Shown here piece by piece: positions 6,654-14,229 of a stretch of 17,799 bases of DNA. The stretch spans positions 1-17,799 of the forward strand of contig JAKLQT010000220.1 in assembly GCA_022013205.1 (NCBI GenBank), written 5' to 3'. The translations under genes were made by a program, and so were the position numbers. Source of the stretch: Candidatus Omnitrophota bacterium (lineage in GTDB: Bacteria > Omnitrophota > Gorgyraeia > B26-G9). The notes beneath the pieces are model-generated. The model did not search any database and was not told the origin of the DNA. It worked only from the letters and a program-made list of their open reading frames with translations. How positions within the stretch are numbered: position 1 is the first letter of the stretch; every line of letters starts with the position of its first letter.

Positions 6654-7979
6654 TTAACTCAATTTATTCTGAAAATACTCATCCAGCTTATCGATGTTTA
6701 CTCTATCCTGGTGCATTGTATCTCTGTCTCTTACGGTTACCATTTTATCCTCAAGCGACTGCACATCAACCGTAACGCAAAAAAGCGTCCCGATCTCATC
6801 TTGTCGTCGATAAAGCTTCCCTATCGAAGCAGTATCGTCGTATTTTACCACAAAATATTTTTTTAAGCCACTACTAATTTTTTTCGCGAGTTCCACAATA
6901 TCACTGTTTTTTTTAAGCAGTGGCAAGACGGCAATTTTGTAAGGGCTCAATTGTTTATTAAGGCCTAAGACCACCCTTTTCGCTCCCTTTACCTCCTCTT
7001 CACGATATGCGTCTACTAAAAATGCCAGTGCCGCCCTGTCAACTCCTCCGGAGGGCTCAACCACATGAGGCAGATATCTCTTGTTTATAGCCTGATCAAA
7101 ATATGTCAGGTCTTTGCCGCTTATTTTAGCATGCTGCCTTAGATCAAAGTCTCCACGGTTTGCTATTCCTTCAAGCTCAGACCAGCCAAAAGGAAAATTA
7201 TATTCAATATCCGTACAGCCGCTCGCGTAATGGGCCAGCTCATCTTTTGCGTGAACACGTAACCTGAGTTTATCATTTTTTATTCCAAGAGCCTGATACC
7301 ATTGGAATCTCTCCTCGACCCAGCGCTTATAGCTATTCTCTGCGTCTTCCGGCCTTACAAAATACTCTATTTCCATCTGTTCAAACTCCCGTGTTCTGAA
7401 TGTAAAATTACCCGGTGTTATCTCATTACGAAAACTCTTGCCGATCTGAGCGACACCAAAGGGAAGTTTTCTATGACGCGAATTTACAATATTTGAAAAA
7501 TTAACAAAAATTCCCTGCGCGGTTTCAGGCCTGAGATAAGTAATGGCACTTTCATCTTCTATTGGCCCCAGATATGTTTTCAGCATTAAATTAAATAAAC
7601 GCGGCGGGTTGGTTTTAAGATCAATCTCCGCCTTGCATTGGGGGCATTTTCTATGATCCCCCTCACCCGCTAAATGATCGACACGATATCGTTTTTTACA
7701 TGATCTGCAATCAACCAGGGCATCCGTGAAGCCGTCTATATGCCCGGACGCCTTCCAGGTTAAAGGATGCATAAGGATAGCCGCGTCGAGCCCCTCCATA
7801 TCCTCTCTCTGATGCACAACAGAATTCCACCAGGCTTGTTTTACATTACGTTTCAGTTCAACACCAAGCGGCCCGTAATCCCAGGTACTGCCTATGCCGC
7901 CGTAAATCTCAGAGCTGGGAAAAACAAACCCGCGCCGTTTGCATAATGAAACAATTGTATCCATACCAACATCAGACAT
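6654..7979 (-). CDS. glyS: Glycyl-tRNA synthetase, homodimeric (alpha2) class II type
   Basis: This enzyme charges tRNA-Gly with glycine. It is the single-chain alpha2 type found in eukaryotes, archaea and some bacteria, not the GlyQ/GlyS two-subunit type. The 441 residues open with the typical KRRGFVFPSSEIYGG, WDYGPLGVELK and catalytic motifs. A zinc ribbon is visible as C91-x2-C94 and C112-x2-C115. Motif 2 (FRNEITPG...FRTREFEQME) and motif 3 (PSGGVDRAALAFL) are intact. A C-terminal anticodon-binding domain starts around residue 345 (KIAVLPLLKKN). The start at 7979 overlaps the end of recO by 8 bp, with AAGG 7 nt upstream; ATG 7964 is a possible alternative. The recO-glyS-ppdK order is a known conserved neighbourhood. 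It is slightly shorter than most homologues but complete. Confidence 0.96.
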   Translation of the reverse strand: MSDVGMDTIVSLCKRRGFVFPSSEIYGGIGSTWDYGPLGVELKRNVKQAWWNSVVHQREDMEGLDAAILMHPLTWKASGHIDGFTDALVDCRSCKKRYRVDHLAGEGDHRKCPQCKAEIDLKTNPPRLFNLMLKTYLGPIEDESAITYLRPETAQGIFVNFSNIVNSRHRKLPFGVAQIGKSFRNEITPGNFTFRTREFEQMEIEYFVRPEDAENSYKRWVEERFQWYQALGIKNDKLRLRVHAKDELAHYASGCTDIEYNFPFGWSELEGIANRGDFDLRQHAKISGKDLTYFDQAINKRYLPHVVEPSGGVDRAALAFLVDAYREEEVKGAKRVVLGLNKQLSPYKIAVLPLLKKNSDIVELAKKISSGLKKYFVVKYDDTASIGKLYRRQDEIGTLFCVTVDVQSLEDKMVTVRDRDTMHQDRVNIDKLDEYFQNKLS

Positions 7980-8730
7980 AGGAATACCTTATCTTTTTTA
8001 AAAATTCCAGCGATTTAAACTCTCCCGTTATATGATAATCGATAAATGTCCGCAGTATTTTTTTAAGTTCCATAAAAACACTGGGAACTATTTTAAAACC
8101 AACCAGCTTTTTCAATTCTATCTTTTCAATATGTTTTAATGTAGCAATCGTGCCCTGCATTAGCTTTTGCGCGTTTAACTCATAGCCAAAGCACTTTTCG
8201 CACAAAATGCCTCCCAGGACATAGCTAAACCTGCTGTAATCAAATATTTGGCCATTACAATGTACGCAGCTATCAAGGCGTGGTTTGAACCCGGAAAGAT
8301 TCAAAAACTTAATTTCAAAGATTTGGACAATATGAGGTATTTTATCCTCTTTATCGAGAAAATTCAAGAAATTCTTAAGTAATACGAAAATTTCTTTATT
8401 TATATCTCCCAGGCCCATAGTCGCATTTATAAGTTCCAGGAAATAACTGGCATAGGTATATTTTTCAATGTCCTTGTCGATTCCGTTAAAATGCTCAAGC
8501 AGATCAGCCTGGCTGATAATATTCAAACTGCCATTAATACTTTCATAAAAAACTATCTTATTATAGCTTAGCGGCACAAAATTGCTGCCAAATTTATCGA
8601 TCTTTCTTTTTGCTCCCTTGGCCTGGGCATGAATTTTGCCGAAATCGGCTGTAAACAAACTAAGCAGATAGCTTGTTTCTCTGAAATCTTTTCTGTCAAT
8701 AACGATCGCTTCTGTTTTATGTATTGCCAT
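7972..8730 (-). CDS. recO: DNA repair protein RecO
   Basis: RecO helps RecR load RecA onto SSB-coated single-stranded DNA in the RecFOR gap-repair pathway. The N-terminal OB-fold opens with KTEAIVIDRKDFRETSYLL and FGKIHAQAKGAKR, classic RecO signatures. The helical C-terminal domain carries a zinc-finger pattern C155-x2-C158 and C177-x2-C180 (CVHCNG...CEKCF), present in many but not all RecO proteins. The length of 252 residues is normal. Its ATG lies one base after the stop of the dgkA-PAP2 gene with no good ribosome-binding site, so it is probably coupled to upstream translation; its 3' end overlaps glyS by 8 bp. In many bacteria era precedes recO, but here it does not. Confidence 0.93.
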   Translation of the reverse strand: MAIHKTEAIVIDRKDFRETSYLLSLFTADFGKIHAQAKGAKRKIDKFGSNFVPLSYNKIVFYESINGSLNIISQADLLEHFNGIDKDIEKYTYASYFLELINATMGLGDINKEIFVLLKNFLNFLDKEDKIPHIVQIFEIKFLNLSGFKPRLDSCVHCNGQIFDYSRFSYVLGGILCEKCFGYELNAQKLMQGTIATLKHIEKIELKKLVGFKIVPSVFMELKKILRTFIDYHITGEFKSLEFLKKIRYSYV

Positions 8731-8731
8731 T

Positions 8732-9436
8732 TTATAAATGTAGTATGAAGAAAATTAAACTTGTCAACCCAAGCCCGACAAACGCGCCCGCCATAACTTC
8801 CTTTAAAGAATGAAACCCGGGGCGGATTCTGCTTTGAGCAAGAAGGATTGCTAAAATCAGCACCAGAATAATAAGCAGTTTGCTCGGAGAAAGAAACAAG
8901 GTAATTGCCCACACAGAAAAAGCAATGGCCGAATGGCCTGAAGGCATACCTCCGCGCAAGGGTTTGCCGCGCCCTATTTTCGCCTTTGAAAAAATCACCG
9001 TTATCAGAACAATGATCATGGAAATAAACGTCATGTGCAGCGGCTTTTGCCTGATATAATCAATACTTGTCTCTAACGTGTTAACCGGAAAATCCGAAAT
9101 GAACAGCATGTATCCGATAAATACGGCGTTTATAGACGCCACCAGTACAGCGCCGGCAGTGATATCTTTGATTATACGCGCAAGCGGATGAAATTCATCA
9201 GTGATCAAATCAATAATCAGTTCCACCCCGCTATTGAACATTTCCGCGATCAGCACAAAACAAATCGTCAGCAGCAACAGAATCAATTCGATTTTAGTGA
9301 AATTATAGTAAAAGCCCAGCAAAAGTACAATGATAGCCGATAAAAAATGCAGCCTCATATTTTTCTGAGTTTTTAATACGTAAAGAAATCCTTCAATCGC
9401 GTAATTAAAGCTTTCCAGCAATCTTCTTCTATGCAT
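8732..9436 (-). CDS. dgkA: Fusion of DgkA-type lipid kinase and PAP2 lipid phosphatase
   Basis: A 234-residue membrane protein joins two lipid enzymes. Residues 1-115 are a prokaryotic DgkA (undecaprenol or diacylglycerol kinase) with three membrane helices and the active-site pattern E65-x2-N68-S-x2-E72 followed by D76 and KDITAGAV (90-97). Residues about 135-234 are a PAP2 phosphatase with K158, P165-S-G-H168 and S202-R-x5-H209, the three PAP2 motifs. Gram-positive DgkA makes undecaprenyl phosphate from undecaprenol, and PAP2 enzymes make the same product from undecaprenyl pyrophosphate. The fusion could therefore feed one carrier pool by two routes, or recycle lipid A or phospholipid by-products. 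The start overlaps the ybeY stop by 8 bp (ATGCATAG). It sits where stand-alone dgkA usually lies, after ybeY. Domain calls are firm; the substrate is inferred. Confidence 0.92.
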   Translation of the reverse strand: MHRRRLLESFNYAIEGFLYVLKTQKNMRLHFLSAIIVLLLGFYYNFTKIELILLLLTICFVLIAEMFNSGVELIIDLITDEFHPLARIIKDITAGAVLVASINAVFIGYMLFISDFPVNTLETSIDYIRQKPLHMTFISMIIVLITVIFSKAKIGRGKPLRGGMPSGHSAIAFSVWAITLFLSPSKLLIILVLILAILLAQSRIRPGFHSLKEVMAGAFVGLGLTSLIFFILHL

Positions 9437-9860
9437 ATTTCTCCAAAATTTCCTCTTGCAATGCCTTCATTTTGTTGCGGCCTCGAGCGGTCTTGTCATC
9501 GCACCCAAGCAAATGTAAAATCCCATGCACAAGATAAAGCTGGATTTCGTACTTAAAGCCTGTTTGAAATTCTTCCGCGCGGGATGAGGCTGTATCCAGT
9601 GAAATAATCACATCACCTAAAATTTCCGGATGCATATGGGAAAACTCCCCGTCCCGCATCCTGAAAGCGAGAACGTCGGTTGGATAATTTTTCTTTAGAT
9701 ATTGTTTATTTAAGCCGCTAATCGTTTTATCATCTACCAAAAGAATACTTATCTCTTTCCTATCTACACCCTGATGCGCGAGAGTTCTATTCGCCAGTTT
9801 TTTTAGGCCTCGCAAATTTACCTTTTTTTTCTGAAGATTCCTTATTTTTATTTTGTTCAT
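9429..9860 (-). CDS. ybeY: Endoribonuclease YbeY (rRNA maturation factor)
   Basis: YbeY is a metal-dependent RNase involved in 16S rRNA 3' end maturation and ribosome quality control. I start it at ATG 9860 (143 residues), where MNKIKIRNLQ fits the family N-terminus. A longer frame would extend further into pgpH; as called, it overlaps pgpH by 74 bp. No strong ribosome-binding site is visible, so coupling is likely. Family landmarks are NYPTDVLAF (58-66), LGDVIIS (81-87) and the metal motif HGILHLLGCDD (112-122). The first two ligands H112 and H116 are present; the third, usually His, is Asp122. Asp at this place also occurs in some other bacterial lineages, so the enzyme may well be active. 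PhoH-like ATPases usually precede ybeY and are thought to act with it. Confidence 0.93.
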   Translation of the reverse strand: MNKIKIRNLQKKKVNLRGLKKLANRTLAHQGVDRKEISILLVDDKTISGLNKQYLKKNYPTDVLAFRMRDGEFSHMHPEILGDVIISLDTASSRAEEFQTGFKYEIQLYLVHGILHLLGCDDKTARGRNKMKALQEEILEKYA

Positions 9861-11463
9861 TTTGCAGCTGTTTAATATCCGGATATTCGACTCTTGAGTG
9901 AGATATCCCGTTAAGAATATGCGTAAAAACACCCGCTATTGTATGCAGGTCCTTCAAAGTCAGGTCACATCCATCCAATTGACCGTCAATAAACTTATTG
10001 TTGACAATTCTGCTGACCAATTCATTGATCTTCCCGGGCGTAGGCTGCGCGATAGCTTTTGAAGCCGCTTCTACAGAATCAGCAAGCATAACTATCGCTG
10101 CTTCTTTAGATTGAGGTTTCGGCCCGGGATATCTAAAATCCTCAGCCTGAATTTTATTTTTCTCCTCCCCATGCAATTCCAGCGCCCTGTGATAAAAAAA
10201 ATGTACAATATCATCGCCGTGGTGCTGCACGATTATGTCATTTATAGCTTTCCCTAATTTATATTTTTTAGCAAGATCAGCCCCTTCTTTTATATGATTA
10301 ATAATAATAAGGCTGCTGATAGTCGGGCTTAGATTTTCATGCCTGTTCTCAATATGCCCCTGATTTTCGGAAAAATAATGGGCCATACGCAGTTTTCCTA
10401 TATCGTGGAAGTATCCTCCGACCCGCGCGAGCAGGCTATTAGCGCCGACCGCCTCAGCTGCTGATTCGGCCAGATTACCGACAACCAGGCTATGATGATA
10501 TGTTCCCGGCGCCTTAAGTACCAGTTCTTTTAAAACCGGCTGGTTCAAATCAGAGAGCTCAAGTAAACTAATGTTTGTGGTTATCTGAAATAAAATTTCA
10601 AAAATCGGCAGCAGGCCGGTCACGATTATCGCGGACAGCATTCCATTGGCAATCCCCCATGCCCCCTGCACAATAAGGTTGTTGATTGAGACAAAATTTA
10701 TCAGCCCCATAGAAACTATGGAAACCATATGCGTTAATCCAATCAAAAATCCTGCTTTGGTTAAATTGCGTCTGCGCCGCATATTAAGCACTGAATATAT
10801 ACTAACTATGCCTCCTGACATCATCGTAACCATCACGTCAAAGCTCCCACCCGTTAAGACGGAAAGAAAAATACTGAGGAGAACCGTAAGCATCAGGGCC
10901 ACACCCGGGTCAATAAGGATCGCCACGAGCATAGACACACTTGCCAAAGGTATTAAATATACTGACCATGCTGAGAACAAGATTGCCTTGGTGCCCAGAA
11001 TAATCAGCAATATCAGCAGGCATAACAGAAGAACATTTTTTTCCTTATGTAAAATCTTTGATTTATGGATGGCATCGTAAGTAGCAATACTTACGGCAAA
11101 AATAATCAGAAGTAGTAGAATACCGAATATATAGTATAGATTTTTCGGCTGCTTTTGAATTTTAAGCAGTTCGCTTGTGGCAAGCTCATGGTTTTTATTT
11201 ATTTTTTCTCCTCTCTCGAGTATCAACTCATTCTTTTTTATTTTTATTTCCAAGCCCTCTTTATTGATAAATGAAAAATCAAAAGGAGAAAAAATATCGC
11301 GATGACTGATCTGCCCCTGCTCAGAATAATAAGCTGTCCAGAGAAAATCCTTTCCTAAAAAAAAGACAAGGCTCAAAAGCAGACAAAGAAAAATTACGAT
11401 GATGACAATAAGTGAATTTTTTTTAGTAGTATTATCCTGTATCTGCCCGATAATATTTTTCAT
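9787..11463 (-). CDS. pgpH: 7TM-HD family cyclic-di-AMP phosphodiesterase, PgpH/YqfF-like, short sensor domain
   Basis: PgpH-type proteins hydrolyse the second messenger cyclic-di-AMP at the inner membrane. The protein has one N-terminal membrane helix (about 18-37), an extracytoplasmic stretch of only about 70 residues (38-108, with ISPFDF-like and LERGEKIN motifs), a multi-helix membrane block (about 109-295), and a C-terminal HD domain. The HD domain shows YHHS (322-325), HD at 353-354 followed by IGK, H390, HH at 414-415 and a later MLADSVEA Asp, so metal ligands look intact. At 558 residues it is clearly shorter than Firmicutes YqfF/PgpH (about 700), the loss being in the extracytoplasmic 7TMR-HDED part. 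It starts one base after the PhoH-N stop and overlaps ybeY at its end. Position between phoH and ybeY is the classical one. No diadenylate cyclase is in the window. Confidence 0.92.
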   Translation of the reverse strand: MKNIIGQIQDNTTKKNSLIVIIVIFLCLLLSLVFFLGKDFLWTAYYSEQGQISHRDIFSPFDFSFINKEGLEIKIKKNELILERGEKINKNHELATSELLKIQKQPKNLYYIFGILLLLIIFAVSIATYDAIHKSKILHKEKNVLLLCLLILLIILGTKAILFSAWSVYLIPLASVSMLVAILIDPGVALMLTVLLSIFLSVLTGGSFDVMVTMMSGGIVSIYSVLNMRRRRNLTKAGFLIGLTHMVSIVSMGLINFVSINNLIVQGAWGIANGMLSAIIVTGLLPIFEILFQITTNISLLELSDLNQPVLKELVLKAPGTYHHSLVVGNLAESAAEAVGANSLLARVGGYFHDIGKLRMAHYFSENQGHIENRHENLSPTISSLIIINHIKEGADLAKKYKLGKAINDIIVQHHGDDIVHFFYHRALELHGEEKNKIQAEDFRYPGPKPQSKEAAIVMLADSVEAASKAIAQPTPGKINELVSRIVNNKFIDGQLDGCDLTLKDLHTIAGVFTHILNGISHSRVEYPDIKQLQNEQNKNKESSEKKGKFARPKKTGE

Positions 11464-11464
11464 A

Positions 11465-11746
11465 TTATTTCTTCATTTTAAGCGTGCCGGTTTCTTTTAA
11501 GGCCTTTATAGCGTAATTAATTTCCTGTTTTTGCAAATTCTTTCCCCGGCGAATGGCATCAATCAGTTCTACTAATAATTTTTCAGCAAGGATTACATTA
11601 TCTTTTTTCCCCTGAAGGGCCAGCTTTTCGCCGCGAGCGGCAATTTGGATGGTGAGTTCCTGCTTTATAAGTTTTAAATTTTCATCGTAACGGCCAAAAA
11701 GTAGTTTAGCTTCTTCATCACTAAGCAGTTGTATTACTCTTTCCAT
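11465..11746 (-). CDS. Stand-alone PhoH N-terminal domain (ATPase domain absent)
   Basis: This 93-residue protein matches the N-terminal domain of PhoH/YbeZ-type proteins: LFGRYDENLKLIKQEL (16-31), AARGEKLALQGKKDNV, an AEKLLVELIDAIRRGK helix and a final EINYAIKAL. In normal PhoH (about 320 residues) this domain precedes a P-loop ATPase with a GPAGTGKT Walker A. Here the frame ends cleanly after the domain, and pgpH begins one base later, so there is no room for an ATPase or its remnants. The region has a KH-like RNA-binding look in PhoH, so an RNA or ribosome-linked role is plausible but inferred. It occupies the exact phoH slot before pgpH and ybeY. It lies 28 bp after the LysM gene and has no strong ribosome-binding site. 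The homology call is fairly firm from sequence pattern; the function alone is unknown. Confidence 0.82.
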   Translation of the reverse strand: MERVIQLLSDEEAKLLFGRYDENLKLIKQELTIQIAARGEKLALQGKKDNVILAEKLLVELIDAIRRGKNLQKQEINYAIKALKETGTLKMKK

Positions 11747-11774
11747 ACTTGCGAGTTTGATATGCTCAAGAAAC

Positions 11775-12383
11775 TCAATCTTGAGGAATTAAAATTTTCT
11801 GGCCAGGGTAAATTTTATTAGGATTTTTTAAAGTCCCTTTATTGAATTCAAAAATTTTCTGCCACCTTTTGGTTGTTCCATACACTTTTTTTGAGATAAT
11901 CTGCAAGGTATCGCCTTTTGTAACCGTGTAAGTAGTAAATTTCACCTTTTCGGCCGCCGGCTTAACTGACTCAGCCTTAGGAGGCACAATCGCACCGGCT
12001 TCTTCATCGGCATCATCAGGTAAAATTATCTTTTGCGGCTTTTCCTTTTCTTCCTTTTTGGGAATTATTGCCTGAGGGCCGCCATAAACATAACCGCGGT
12101 TTCCCCAAAGTTCTTTATCTTCGGTACGCTGAGTACGGAAATTTTTCCACTCAGCATAAGGGGGAAGTTCTAAAGTCACCTGGTAAATTTTTCTCGTTGT
12201 TTGTTTTTTTTCTGTTGTTTCTGAAGGAGGGGTGGTACCGGATATAAATCCCTTATTGCCTGATGCCGTATCCTGGTCAACGCGTTCTTTTTCAATAGTT
12301 TTTATAGAGACACGCTTTACACATCCGCTAATATTTAAAGCACATACACAAATTACAATGGAAGCAATCAATATTCTTCTCAT
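11775..12383 (-). CDS. LysM-domain lipoprotein
   Basis: The N-terminus MRRILIASIVICVCALNISGC is a lipoprotein signal peptide with lipobox ISGC, so Cys21 should be lipidated and exported. Position +2 is Val, not Asp, which by the enterobacterial rule would favour the outer membrane. The middle (about 25-150) is charged, low-complexity and Pro/Lys-rich, probably a flexible linker, with a short ordered patch (YQVTLELPPYAEWKNF). Residues 152-200 form one LysM domain (YTVTKGDTLQIISKKVYG ... NPNKIYPGQKILIP) that binds peptidoglycan glycan chains. The protein could thus link membrane and cell wall; no catalytic domain is seen. It is the first gene after a perfect sigma-70 promoter (12452-12480) and leads the ten-gene run. 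A GGGGGG-rich site about 9 nt upstream serves as a loose ribosome-binding site. Confidence 0.9.
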   Translation of the reverse strand: MRRILIASIVICVCALNISGCVKRVSIKTIEKERVDQDTASGNKGFISGTTPPSETTEKKQTTRKIYQVTLELPPYAEWKNFRTQRTEDKELWGNRGYVYGGPQAIIPKKEEKEKPQKIILPDDADEEAGAIVPPKAESVKPAAEKVKFTTYTVTKGDTLQIISKKVYGTTKRWQKIFEFNKGTLKNPNKIYPGQKILIPQD

Positions 12384-12409
12384 AATTCTACACCCCCCAA
12401 TAGTTCTCA

Positions 12410-12424
12410 GGCATTTACAATGCC
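12410..12424 (-). promoter_or_regulatory. Leader hairpin GGCATT-N3-AATGCC
   Basis: A 6-bp perfect stem with a 3-nt loop lies between the consensus promoter and the LysM lipoprotein start, hence in the mRNA leader. No U-run follows on the minus strand, so it is not a terminator; it may stabilise the 5' end of the long transcript. Confidence 0.4.
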
Positions 12425-12451
12425 ATTATTATTTATATTTTAAACACGTTT

Positions 12452-12480
12452 ATTATAAAGCATTAGCCTTTTATTGTCAA
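12452..12480 (-). promoter_or_regulatory. Perfect consensus sigma-70 promoter of the LysM-to-apt gene run
   Basis: On the minus strand TTGACA (12480-12475), exactly 17 nt, then TATAAT (12457-12452): all twelve consensus bases and the optimal spacer. The -35 box lies inside the last codons of aspS. The predicted start is near 12445, giving a leader of about 60 nt before the LysM gene. Confidence 0.85.
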
Positions 12481-14220
12481 ATGAAGCTCATCAAGCTGTT
12501 TTTCAGAAACACCTGATGGGGCCATAGTCAAGGGGCAAAAACCCTTCTGAGTTTTAGGGAAAGCAATAACATCTCTAATGCTTGCGCTGTTACTCATAAG
12601 GCAAAGCAGCCTATCTATTCCGGGAGCAAACCCTCCATGCGGAGGGGCCCCATAACTGAAGGCTTCGAGTAAAAATCCAAATTTAGCCTTTATCTCATCC
12701 TTGTCCATTCCTAATATATCGAAAATCTTTTGCTGCAATTGCTCCTCATGAATACGAATACTGCCGCTTCCAAGCTCAGTACCGTTAACAACCAGATCAT
12801 ACGCGCATGAGCGCACTCTGGCAAGGTCACTATCCAGGTATTTTTTATCTTCCGGCTTTGGTGATGTAAACGGATGGTGTTCTGAATCCCAGCGCTTTTC
12901 TTCCACGTTATACTTAAAAAGAGGAAAATCCGTCACCCACAGGAAATTAAAGCCTTCATTACCCGCGCAATTTAAAGCCTCAGCGACTTTAACCCGCAGT
13001 ACCCCGAGCACACCCATGGCAATCGGCGCGATATCCGCAACCAGCAACAGCAAGTCGCCGCTTTTAACTTCAAATTCATTAACCAGGCTTTGCAATAACT
13101 GTTCACCTAAGTGCTTTTTTACCGGAGACTGGAAGTCATTTTCAAGAACCTTTATCCAGACAAGCCCTTTAGCTCCGGCATCAATGGCAGACTTAGTCAA
13201 ATCATCAAGCTGTTTAAGCGTAAACCGGGCACCGCCTGTTGCTTTAATGCCCATAACCCTGCCTTTTGACTCGACTACTTTTTTAAAGACCATAAACTCG
13301 CTTGCTTTTACCAGATCACTTAGTTCATGCAGCAGCATACCATAGCGCGTATCCGGCTTATCTGTTCCATAGCGTGCCATTGCCTGCTCATGCGTAAGGC
13401 GCAAAAAAGGAATCTGGATTTCCATATTCATGGTTTCTTTGAAAATTTTCCGGATAAGGCTTTCTATAAGAGAATATATATCCTCCTCATCAATAAAAGA
13501 CATTTCCATATCAAGCTGTGTAAACTCAGGCTGGCGGTCCTTTCTCAAGTCTTCATCACGGAAGCATTTGGCGATCTGGTAGTATTTATCGAATCCCGAT
13601 ACCATGAGGATCTGTTTAAATAACTGCGGAGACTGAGGCAAAGCGAAAAAATTTCCCGGATTAAGGCGGCTGGGAACAAGATAATCGCGTGCTCCCTCAG
13701 GAGTGCTTTTGGTCAGCACCGGTGTTTCGATTTCAAGAAACCCCTGAATATCTAAAAAATCGCGGATAACCTTAATTACTTTAGAGCGCAGGATAAGGTT
13801 TCTTTTCATCCGCTCTCTGCGCAGGTCCAGGTAGCGATAAGTAAGCCGCAGGTCTTCTCCCGCGTCTTTATCATCATTGACCTCAAAGGGCAGGGCCTTT
13901 GATTTGTTTAAAATCGTCAACTCGCTGACGAGGATCTCAATCTCTCCCGTGGCAAGCCTGGGATTTACTGTTCCCTGCGGCCTTGCACTTACGATTCCCA
14001 TAATACAGATTACGAATTCATTACGCAGTGATTCAGCGGTTTTGTGCAAATTTTCACTTGCCTGGGGATCGAAAACTATTTGTATCAGGCCTTCTCTGTC
14101 GCGCAGATCAATGAAAATCAATCCGCCGTGATCTCTGCGGGAATTTACCCACCCGCAAAGAATTACGTCTTTTTCCGCGTCAGATAGTCTTAATTCGTCA
14201 CAGTTATGCGTTCTTTTCAT
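12463..14220 (-). CDS. aspS: Aspartyl-tRNA synthetase, bacterial type (probably non-discriminating)
   Basis: This class II synthetase charges tRNA-Asp. The 585 residues match the bacterial type: an N-terminal OB anticodon domain (LCGWVNSRRDHGGLIFIDLR, 21-40), the catalytic core with motif 2 (CFRDEDLRKDRQPEFTQLDM), a bacterial GAD insertion (about 280-420), and C-terminal motif 3 (APPHGGFAPGIDRLLCLM). His31 in RRDHGGL and the Gly in RPQGTVN (G83) are residues that, in Pseudomonas AspRS, go with relaxed specificity for tRNA-Asn. Discriminating enzymes such as that of E. coli have Leu at the His site. So this enzyme may also form Asp-tRNA-Asn for amidation by GatCAB. It starts 9 bp after guaB3, with a weak ribosome-binding site, in the same transcript. 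Its last codons contain the -35 box of the next promoter. Confidence 0.97.
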   Translation of the reverse strand: MKRTHNCDELRLSDAEKDVILCGWVNSRRDHGGLIFIDLRDREGLIQIVFDPQASENLHKTAESLRNEFVICIMGIVSARPQGTVNPRLATGEIEILVSELTILNKSKALPFEVNDDKDAGEDLRLTYRYLDLRRERMKRNLILRSKVIKVIRDFLDIQGFLEIETPVLTKSTPEGARDYLVPSRLNPGNFFALPQSPQLFKQILMVSGFDKYYQIAKCFRDEDLRKDRQPEFTQLDMEMSFIDEEDIYSLIESLIRKIFKETMNMEIQIPFLRLTHEQAMARYGTDKPDTRYGMLLHELSDLVKASEFMVFKKVVESKGRVMGIKATGGARFTLKQLDDLTKSAIDAGAKGLVWIKVLENDFQSPVKKHLGEQLLQSLVNEFEVKSGDLLLLVADIAPIAMGVLGVLRVKVAEALNCAGNEGFNFLWVTDFPLFKYNVEEKRWDSEHHPFTSPKPEDKKYLDSDLARVRSCAYDLVVNGTELGSGSIRIHEEQLQQKIFDILGMDKDEIKAKFGFLLEAFSYGAPPHGGFAPGIDRLLCLMSNSASIRDVIAFPKTQKGFCPLTMAPSGVSEKQLDELHLTIKG

Positions 14221-14229
14221 ATTTTAACT

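Noticed and set aside
11463..11470. Frameshift splitting a full-length phoH
   Set aside because: pgpH starts one base after the stop, so there is no space for the missing ATPase domain in any frame.
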